DNA of 64,000 nucleotides from Pyrobaculum sp. 3827-6 (GTDB taxonomy: Archaea; Thermoproteota; Thermoprotei; Thermoproteales; Thermoproteaceae), in the NCBI RefSeq assembly GCF_025641885.1, contig NZ_JAOTQN010000004.1, positions 62,001 through 126,000 on the forward strand, read 5' to 3'. Below the pieces are notes generated by a model. The model made no database searches. It had not been told where the DNA came from and saw nothing but the letters and a program-made list of their open reading frames with translations. Below, in pieces: positions 58,036 through 64,000 of the stretch; the stretch's first letter is position 1; each line of letters opens with the position of its first letter. The position numbers and the translations under genes are program-made.

Positions 58036-59202
58036 TTAGTGGCCGAATAGGTTTTTGAGGTAGCTCTGCTCCCAGGCGTCTTTGCGCTCGGTGTATTCAC
58101 GCTTCGGCTGCGGGTCTTTGGAGGGTTTGGGTGGCTGTGTGGTGAAGTCTAGGCCGAACATGACTGACAGGGTCTGCAACCTCCCCTCTGGGTTGCCCAC
58201 GTAGGCCCAGCCTAGGAACGCGTACTGGACGCTGGCTCTGTGCTGGAGGCCTTCCATCTCTAGTATCTTGTTGGCGGCGAAGAGGGCGCTTTCGAAGGCG
58301 ATTTCCTGGTTTTTGGGAAACGGCAGGCCGGCGGCGTCCCCCGCCGCTAGTACGTCGTCGAACTTGGGGTGCCGCAGGTCCTGGGGCGATCTGACCTCTA
58401 CCCACTGCCCCCCGAGGCCGGCCTCCGCCACGAACTTGGGCGCCCTGTTGGGCTCGAGCATCGCCAAGATGTCGTATTGGTACTTCTCTCCGCTTCTAGT
58501 CACCACGTAGCTCTCCCCAATCTCGGTAATCTCCTGGCTCGTCACAAGCTCAACGCCCTGTTTTTTGTATATCTCTCCGACGACGTCGGCGATGACGGGA
58601 GGCTGGGTCTTGTCGTTGGCGTCTATGTGGATAATCCTAAACTTGTCTCTCACCCCCCTGTGCCTCAGCACGGCGTCTATCAGCAGGGCGGTTTCCGTAG
58701 GCGCCGGGGCGCATCTATACGGAGCCTTAGGTGCGTACACGACCACGGTCCCCCTCTCGGCGCTCCACACCTTGTCCCTTAGAAGCTTCACCCTCCCGGG
58801 GTCGTAGACGTTGAGCACGTTGCCTCGGTGTTTGTCGTAGCCTGTTATCTGGGAGCCGTCTAGCGCCACGCCGGGGGCCACCACTAGGTAGTCGTACTGT
58901 AGCTCCCTCACGCCGCCGTCGGAGACGTAGCCGCCCACGAGCCTAACCCTCCTGTTGGCGGGGTCAACCGAGTACACCGTGCCCACCACCACCTTCACGC
59001 CCCTGCGCGCCACCTCTTCGTAGCCCCTCACAATGCGGTCAAGCGACTGCTCGCCTGTGAGCACAAGCGGCCTGCTGGGGCCTGCGAAGTAGTGAGGCGC
59101 GCTGTTCACCACCGTGATCTCGGCCTGCATCTTGCCCTCTAGAAGCGTCTTGGCGACAGTCAACCCCGCGATGCCCCCTCCGACTATTACCACCTTCTTC
59201 AT
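58036..59202 (-). CDS. Sulfide:quinone oxidoreductase-like flavoprotein
   Basis: 388 residues. FAD motif [17 protein letters not shown] at the N-terminus, [15 protein letters not shown], and the second nucleotide motif region with [13 protein letters not shown]. The C-terminal [24 protein letters not shown] stretch ([13 protein letters not shown]) is typical of FAD-dependent pyridine-disulfide-type enzymes. One conserved-looking Cys (YRCAPAP) is visible, while classical SQR has two or three, so sulfide as substrate is not certain. It may feed electrons to menaquinone. Confidence 0.85.
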   Translation of the reverse strand: MKKVVIVGGGIAGLTVAKTLLEGKMQAEITVVNSAPHYFAGPSRPLVLTGEQSLDRIVRGYEEVARRGVKVVVGTVYSVDPANRRVRLVGGYVSDGGVRELQYDYLVVAPGVALDGSQITGYDKHRGNVLNVYDPGRVKLLRDKVWSAERGTVVVYAPKAPYRCAPAPTETALLIDAVLRHRGVRDKFRIIHIDANDKTQPPVIADVVGEIYKKQGVELVTSQEITEIGESYVVTRSGEKYQYDILAMLEPNRAPKFVAEAGLGGQWVEVRSPQDLRHPKFDDVLAAGDAAGLPFPKNQEIAFESALFAANKILEMEGLQHRASVQYAFLGWAYVGNPEGRLQTLSVMFGLDFTTQPPKPSKDPQPKREYTERKDAWEQSYLKNLFGH

Positions 59203-59274
59203 GGAACCCGAATCCGAATGTAATTTTTAAGCATTGAGAAAAACCGATAAAAACCCGGGGCTCCCCGGGGGGAC

Positions 59275-59676
59275 GTGATCTGCGCCGAGGACCTCTGCCT
59301 CCGGCTGGAGCTGGTGGTCTTCGACAAGCCGCCGGAGGAAATAAAGATCGAGTCCCGCGGCGCCGTGGCGATCTGCGTCAAGCCCCAGGCCGTGGCCCAC
59401 TGGCTGGAGCTGGCGCAGGCGCTGTACTACGCCTACCACTGGAAAGGCCCCGCCAAGAATCCAAACATATCAGCGCTGGTGTTCCTCGCAAAGACGAGCC
59501 AGATTAGAGACGCACTTGCCTACTCAGCCGCCGGGGCCGCGGAGGCCATATGCGCCGCGCTGGGGCCCAGAGACGCCGTGGAGGCGGTGGAGATGCCCCG
59601 GGGCAGGCCCCACATGCCCACGGGGAGCTGGGACCCCTGGGCCATTACCAAATTCGCACTGGATCTGGTAAAGTAA
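59275..59676 (+). CDS. Hypothetical protein
   Basis: 133 residues, Ala-rich helical (AVAHWLELAQALYYAYHWKG, AKTSQIRDALAYSAAGAAEA), start ICAEDLCLRLELV. The pattern WLELAQALYYAYHWKGP recalls helical-bundle proteins such as HEPN relatives, but no motif confirms it. GTG 59275 lies 24 bases after GATAAAAAC. It is divergent from the flavoprotein. Confidence 0.65.
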   Translation: MICAEDLCLRLELVVFDKPPEEIKIESRGAVAICVKPQAVAHWLELAQALYYAYHWKGPAKNPNISALVFLAKTSQIRDALAYSAAGAAEAICAALGPRDAVEAVEMPRGRPHMPTGSWDPWAITKFALDLVK

Positions 59677-59705
59677 GGCTTATATACTAGGCGTCTGCAT
59701 TAGCT

Positions 59706-60272
59706 ATGGATTTTGAAACTGCTAAGATACTCCTCGGCGTCGGGCTTATTCTGCAGATCATAGGCTCCTTTACCTGGCTGGGAGACGCCGGGGCCGTCAT
59801 GCTGGTCGGCGCAGTCCTGGCACTGGTCGGCGCCCACGGCCTCGCCGACTACTACAACCGCCGCGACATCTTCAACAACCTCCTATACGCCTACATAACA
59901 GCCATCGTGGGAGTGGTAATAGCCGCGGTGGCGCTGGTGGGCTGGTTTATACACACCGCCATCTACGCGCCGTGGGCACTACCCAAAGATCTCTACGGAA
60001 TCGTGTTTATCGCCGTCGGGATCTGGGTATTGGTGTGGCTCATAAAGGTGGCTGCCACTTACTTCGAGAGGAGGACGTATAGAGCCCTCTACGAGGCGAC
60101 CGGCTCCGACAACTTCCAAAAGGCGGCGACTTTTGTGTGGATAGGGGCCTTGACCTACGTGGTACTCGTCGGCATTTTGATATACATAATAGGGCTGATC
60201 TTCGCAATAATAGGGGCGTTTGAGCTCAAGCCGAGGCAGGCCGAGGGCTCCGCAAAGCCTCCCCATACCTAG
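59706..60272 (+). CDS. DUF996-like membrane protein
   Basis: 188 residues with five predicted membrane helices (about 8-25, 30-48, 60-90, 98-118, 140-172). The start FETAKILLGVGLILQIIGSF and the end LIFAIIGAFEL are typical of the DUF996 family. Function unknown. Its last 47 bases overlap the convergent aldo/keto reductase gene. Confidence 0.82.
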   Translation: MDFETAKILLGVGLILQIIGSFTWLGDAGAVMLVGAVLALVGAHGLADYYNRRDIFNNLLYAYITAIVGVVIAAVALVGWFIHTAIYAPWALPKDLYGIVFIAVGIWVLVWLIKVAATYFERRTYRALYEATGSDNFQKAATFVWIGALTYVVLVGILIYIIGLIFAIIGAFELKPRQAEGSAKPPHT

Positions 60273-61164
60273 CCCAAAACTCCCCAATCCTCTCCAGGTG
60301 ATCCCTGGGCAGGGGCTTGCCGTCAGACGCCGAGGCGTACTCCTCCAGCTCCTCCAGAGAGGTGGCGGTAACCACCACGCTGGTGACGGGGAAGGAGAGG
60401 ACGAACTTAACGGCGTACTGCCCCAGGGAGAGGCCCAGCTCCCTGGCGAGGGGGGCTATCTCCGCCTCCACCAGCCGCCTTGCCTTCACCAGCCACTCCC
60501 TCGGCCTCAGCGACCTGTGGTCCTCCGGCGGGAACTCTGGCTTGAAGCGGTCTGTCAAGACGTCGCTGGCGTGGGGCACCCTAGCCAGGAGAATCCTCCC
60601 GGCCCCCCGCCTCATGAGCTCAAGCCCCGGCTCCTGCTCCAAGATATTAAACACAAACATCAACGCGTCGAGCCCGGCCCCCAGCGCCGCGAGGCCCTCC
60701 TCCAGCACGTCCACCTCAGGCCCCAGCGCAGCCCCTACGTAATCCGCCCAAACCCCGCGCCTAGACAGAACATAGCCAGCCACCTCCCTAATGGCCCCCG
60801 CCGGGGGGTTGTGGAGCATTAGTATACTCGGCCTCCTCCCAAGCCTCTCCGCCGACCGCGACACAGCCACCTCGAGGTACTGGGGGTCAAACCTCCTCGC
60901 CGGCCTCCCCCCGCCGTAGAAGTCGTACCCAACCTTCGTCGAGATTACCACGTCGTGCCCCCTCAGCCACTCCCCCAGCAAAGCCTCGCTCCTCCCCCTC
61001 CCATATACATCAGCCGTGTCGAAAAAATTTATACCAAGATCAAGCGCACTCTTCACAAGAGCCCTCGCCATGTCGTCGCCTACGCCGTAGAGATCGCCTC
61101 CTACAACCCACCCGCCGAACCCCACCTCGGAAACCCTCAGCCCAAGAGCCTCCCTATACCTCAC
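60226..61164 (-). CDS. Aldo/keto reductase
   Basis: 312 residues. The catalytic tetrad is visible: Asp and Tyr in FFDTADVYGRGRSEALLG, Lys in ISTKVGYDF, and His in LMLHNPPAG. The NADPH-binding C-terminal part holds LSFPVTSVVVTATS. Substrate unknown. AT-rich promoter upstream. Confidence 0.92.
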   Translation of the reverse strand: MRYREALGLRVSEVGFGGWVVGGDLYGVGDDMARALVKSALDLGINFFDTADVYGRGRSEALLGEWLRGHDVVISTKVGYDFYGGGRPARRFDPQYLEVAVSRSAERLGRRPSILMLHNPPAGAIREVAGYVLSRRGVWADYVGAALGPEVDVLEEGLAALGAGLDALMFVFNILEQEPGLELMRRGAGRILLARVPHASDVLTDRFKPEFPPEDHRSLRPREWLVKARRLVEAEIAPLARELGLSLGQYAVKFVLSFPVTSVVVTATSLEELEEYASASDGKPLPRDHLERIGEFWARYGEALRSPRPASA

Positions 61165-61313
61165 ACCAACCTCCCGATGTCAAAATTAAAGCATTCACCC
61201 CACACGCCGCACCTCCATAGATAAACAGAGCCATCAACCCCCGCCGCGGCGAGTCGTGGGTCCGACACCTGGCAGTTGGCCGCCTACAGAAGACTTAAAA
61301 CAACTATGTAGCT

Positions 61314-61880
61314 GTGGATGTGGGAGTTTTGGAGAGGCCCCTACCCAAGCCATCAGCCGAGGATTATGTGAACGCCCGCCTTCTGGAGGCTCTTGTGGAG
61401 GGCTGGCTTGCCATTAGGTTTTTGAAAGAGGGCCTCGTGAGGAACGCCGCCGGCAAGGCCTTCCAGGCGTGGAGGGCTCTCACGGCGGCTCTCCTCAGGC
61501 TTGAGCTGGATAGGCTGAAGGCCTTGGCCAGAAGCGACGAGGAGAGGCGCTGGCTTGAGACCACCGCGGTTCCCCGCGTCCCCACTGGCAGATTGGTGAG
61601 GCTTTCCCAGCTGTTGGAAGAGGTTGGACATGTGGGCTATTCGGCGTGGATTGACAGAGCTCTAAATCTCCACGAGTACCAGTACCACGGGCCGGATCCA
61701 GACATGGCGTGGTCAAAATACCGCAGTAGGGAGGAGGCGGCTGTGGCTGTGGTGGGGCTTTTGAGAGAAGTTGTAGATAGGGTAGAGGAGCTAAAGGCCA
61801 GGGTCAAGTGGGGCAACGAACTTGAAAATAGCTACAAGACACTGAAACAAGCCCTGGTCAGCCGCACCGAGGCTCAGTAG
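61314..61880 (+). CDS. PaREP1 family protein (HEPN-like fold)
   Basis: 188 residues. FLKEGLVRNAAGKAFQAWRA and LNLHEYQYHGPDPDMAWSKY match the 57326 protein, so the two are paralogues. It has a longer acidic C-terminus. GTG 61314, about 25 bases after GACTTAAAAC. Function unknown; a toxin-like or RNA-binding role is inferred only from fold placement. Confidence 0.85.
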   Translation: MDVGVLERPLPKPSAEDYVNARLLEALVEGWLAIRFLKEGLVRNAAGKAFQAWRALTAALLRLELDRLKALARSDEERRWLETTAVPRVPTGRLVRLSQLLEEVGHVGYSAWIDRALNLHEYQYHGPDPDMAWSKYRSREEAAVAVVGLLREVVDRVEELKARVKWGNELENSYKTLKQALVSRTEAQ

Positions 61881-61930
61881 GGTCCAGACGCCGCCGGCAA
61901 CATCGCGGGCAAGACAAATGCCTAGAAAAG

Positions 61931-62056
61931 TGGCGGGCCCGCCGGGATTCGAACCCCACCCCCAAGATCCCCTAGGGCTCTTGATGAGGCCTACGGGTTT
62001 CTGCATACGGTAAACTGCCCACCGCTCTATCCAGGTTGAGGGGCCGAGCGCGGCGC
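61931..62056 (-). tRNA. tRNA-like gene, irregular (intron-containing or degenerate)
   Basis: On the minus strand the 3' end reads GGGGTTCGAATCCCGG, then CGGGCCCG-CCA, a normal T-loop with encoded CCA at 61933-61931. About 90 bases upstream is a D-arm-like CTCAACCTGGATAGAGC (62040-62024). The 3' acceptor CGGGCCC and discriminator G resemble archaeal tRNA-Lys, but I cannot find a matching 5' GGGCCCG, and the T-stem has a mismatch. Non-canonical introns, common in Pyrobaculum tRNAs, or decay could explain this. Boundaries and isotype are uncertain. Confidence 0.4.
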
Positions 62057-62060
62057 ATAC

Positions 62061-62675
62061 AGCCCCCAGCCTTATCAAGGACTCCAGCGCTCCCTCCGCT
62101 ACCCGAGGATACGTAGCGGCCGAGAGGAGTGGGTTTTAGGCAGGTCGTCGGGCGAGGACGTCGCGCCTCCAGCCACCTGCCCCACGTGTGGGGAGTTCTG
62201 GCGTGGAGAGGCACACCACCGACACATCCTGCCTATCTCCAGGCCACACGTAGAAACCTTCACCACGGCAGAGCCGAACCCTCCCTCTATATCCCACCTA
62301 CACACAACACTGAGAGCCGGGCCTCTCCCTCTGCCAAGTCGCCGTGTCACCCACATCCCGACGACATCCACAATATAAACGCTCTAAGGCACCTTAATCT
62401 CACTCCCAGAGACGGATCTGGTAGAAGCCTTGCAACTCATCCACAAATCACCAATAGCTCAGCTCTGCGCCTGCACTCGCAGAGGAGGTGAATGGACCCC
62501 CTCCTCAGCTGGTATACGACACATTCGTGGTTAGTGGGGGGGGGTGCCAAGATCGCTACCTTGAGGTAGCCTAACTCAGCCAAGGGGAAGAATATTCCTT
62601 TCATAATAATGGAAACAACTTCCGTCAAAGCGGAGACACGTCTGCTTACTAGTTCTATCTAACGGAGCAGGTTAT
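62061..62675. other. Intergenic region without a convincing gene
   Basis: About 600 bases between the tRNA-like sequence and the DprA fusion. It contains short open frames only, including a possible 54-residue leftward frame near 62437-62601 (start KGIFFPLAELGYLKVAIL) that could be a gene fragment, a palindrome CCCACGTGTGGGG near 62181, a run of nine G near 62535, and an AT-rich box CAATATAAAC near 62370. I cannot assign a function. The disorder suggests decayed accessory DNA next to a tRNA. Confidence 0.4.
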
Positions 62676-64000
62676 CTACTCGTGGGGGTTTGCGCCGAGT
62701 GCAATTTCTACCGCTTCTTCGGGATCCTTGGCCTCCACCGCCCCCTCGTCTATGAAGAACTTAAAGGCGCGCCAGACGTCTTCTGCGTCTGTGCTGGGCC
62801 TCATTACTATTACGAGTTTGCCGGCTTTAATGCCGTATTTCACCTGGTACTTGGTGCCCCAGCCCCTTTCTCTGTACCTAGACTCCGGGATGATTACAGC
62901 TCTCGACATACCCGAAATTATCCTATTTCTCGCGGCCAGCATCTGGTCGAAGCCTCGCCTAGCGTCGTCACTAAAGGCGTACTCAGCCACCGCAGTTGAG
63001 TCGTCTCTTTTGAGAAAATACGAAATCTCGCGGTACAGCACTATATGCGTTCGGCGCGGCTCGGTGGACTTCAGCACCCTCTTCCACAGCGCTGGCCACA
63101 CGCCTATGACCCAGCCGCCGGCTGAGCGCGCGCCCTTTACCGCCGCCCTGTCGACGCCCCTGGCTAAACCCGTCACCACCGGCACGCCCCTCTTAGCTAA
63201 GAGGCGGCCCACCTCCGCCGCCGCCTTGAGCCCGCTTTCAGTGGGATCTCTGGTCCCCACCACAGCCACAGGCCACTCGACGAAGTTGAGAGGCCTCCCC
63301 ATACGAAAAATTAACAATGGTGGGTCCACCACGCCGCGGCCGTATTCCATGAGGAGCTTTGGGTACTCGCTCCACCCCATGGGAAGCGGCACAGCCCCCA
63401 GCCTAATGGCCAACTCCAGCGAGCCCCTCAGCTCCGCGGCCTTTTGCTGAGCAAGGCTAAATGAAGGAAGCTGTCTAAGTAAGCCTACAAGCTCAGCTCC
63501 GTCCTTCAGTTTAGCGGCTAGACTCCTTATGGGATCCCACTCCCTCCGCCAGTGTATGGCCGCGCTGTATATCTCAGCCAGCTCGTCCAGAGTATAAGGA
63601 TAATTGTCGTCATAATAATCATGAACCTCATATATCTCTTTCACGATACACATACCTACGTCCTTTATTACAGCATCGCGTGAGATGACTGCGGCGTATA
63701 CCCTCCGGGCCCCCGCCTCTCTCAGCTTTTTAGCCAACGCCGCCACAGAGGCGCCCGTAGTCCTAACGTCGTCGATAATAATCGCCACAGGCCTATCCAG
63801 CTGTTTAAGCACCACCAAGTTCTCATCGTGGCGCCTCACAGCACAATCAAAATTTTCTCCACAAGCATTTCTAATTTCAGTAGAAGATATTGGCGACTTC
63901 TTCCCTACAACGTCTTTTTCAAGTTTTATGCGATATCCTCGTTGAGTTAAGCTATTTACGACAACTCTGGCAAGCTCAAGCGCCTGGTTATAACCCTTCT
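62676..64000 (-). CDS. ComF-like phosphoribosyltransferase fused to DprA-like (SLOG) domain, 5' end outside window
   Basis: At least 441 residues; the frame enters from the right edge. The first visible 130 residues match ComFC-type phosphoribosyltransferases: KGYNQALELARVV, KSPISSTEIRNACGENF and the PRPP loop VAIIIDDVRTTGAS. From about residue 250 of the visible part the DprA/SMF Rossmann fold follows: WPVAVVGTRDPTESGLKAA, VVTGLARGVDRAAVKGA, and RNRIISGMSRAVIIPES. DprA and ComF act in bacterial DNA uptake, but in archaea such SLOG-phosphoribosyltransferase links are predicted to handle nucleotide-derived signals in conflict systems. An internal GTG at 63839 is not the true start. Confidence 0.85.
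   Translation of the reverse strand, partial: KGYNQALELARVVVNSLTQRGYRIKLEKDVVGKKSPISSTEIRNACGENFDCAVRRHDENLVVLKQLDRPVAIIIDDVRTTGASVAALAKKLREAGARRVYAAVISRDAVIKDVGMCIVKEIYEVHDYYDDNYPYTLDELAEIYSAAIHWRREWDPIRSLAAKLKDGAELVGLLRQLPSFSLAQQKAAELRGSLELAIRLGAVPLPMGWSEYPKLLMEYGRGVVDPPLLIFRMGRPLNFVEWPVAVVGTRDPTESGLKAAAEVGRLLAKRGVPVVTGLARGVDRAAVKGARSAGGWVIGVWPALWKRVLKSTEPRRTHIVLYREISYFLKRDDSTAVAEYAFSDDARRGFDQMLAARNRIISGMSRAVIIPESRYRERGWGTKYQVKYGIKAGKLVIVMRPSTDAEDVWRAFKFFIDEGAVEAKDPEEAVEIALGANPHE

Noticed and set aside
62041-62400. RNase P RNA or SRP RNA next to the tRNA-like sequence
   Set aside because: I looked for the conserved archaeal RNase P and 7S RNA motifs on both strands and found none; only short palindromes and a TATA-like box are present.

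Overview
The window is chromosomal DNA of a hyperthermophilic crenarchaeon, almost certainly a Pyrobaculum. Evidence: archaeal ribosomal proteins S5 and L30 follow RNase HII; there is an A-type ATP synthase subunit B, diphthine synthase and archaeal TruA; menaquinone genes of the futalosine route are present; many starts are GTG and lie about 23-27 bases after an AT-rich TATA box (leaderless transcription); and the Pyrobaculum-specific PaREP1 and PaREP2b families occur. No rRNA or CRISPR array is present, and the only tRNA-like sequence is irregular.

Layout. 0-15.8 kb is mostly housekeeping: MYG1-like protein, sugar-type ABC ATPase, thiolase, NAD synthetase, PadR regulator, RNase HII, S5, L30, an M50-galK-galT operon, an S9 peptidase, an aminopropyltransferase, CoaBC, an HTH/ferritin-like protein and 4-alpha-glucanotransferase. 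15.8-22.1 kb is an accessory island with a LAGLIDADG-like protein, a GIY-YIG-like protein, a YwgA/Panacea-like protein facing a membrane protein, an MNT nucleotidyltransferase next to a broken HEPN gene, and three copies of an 81-bp palindrome. 22.1-27 kb holds a dehydrogenase, a sugar-isomerase-like protein, an ABC-2 exporter pair and MqnA.

27.1-32.6 kb is the most unusual part. A 341-residue secreted precursor ends in an 86-residue hydrophobic tail with 14 cysteines, an architecture like halocin C8. A 62-residue secreted peptide with four cysteines starts with nearly the same leader. Both leaders and promoters lie in two copies of a 147-bp inverted repeat that flank a surface-protein operon. 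A four-helix membrane protein follows the large precursor and an orphan FtsX-type permease follows the small peptide. I read this as a candidate archaeal peptide-antibiotic (archaeocin) or secreted-peptide locus on a potentially invertible segment.

32.6-48 kb: AAA ATPase, methyltransferase, a five-gene operon with two ArsA-type ATPases between two paralogous small proteins, CstA, MqnC and MqnE (divergent), FHA, MazG, thiamine-binding and KaiC-like proteins, DphB and TruA. Three intergenic spaces between convergent genes here carry GC-rich hairpins. 48-64 kb: two class III CoA-transferases with a 3-hydroxyisobutyrate-dehydrogenase-like gene, a PaREP2b element that appears to have split the promoter between that gene and atpB and duplicated it, a DUF4349 protein, two PaREP1 proteins, a sulfide:quinone-reductase-like flavoprotein, an aldo/keto reductase, an odd tRNA-like sequence, and at the right edge a ComF-type phosphoribosyltransferase fused to a DprA-like domain.
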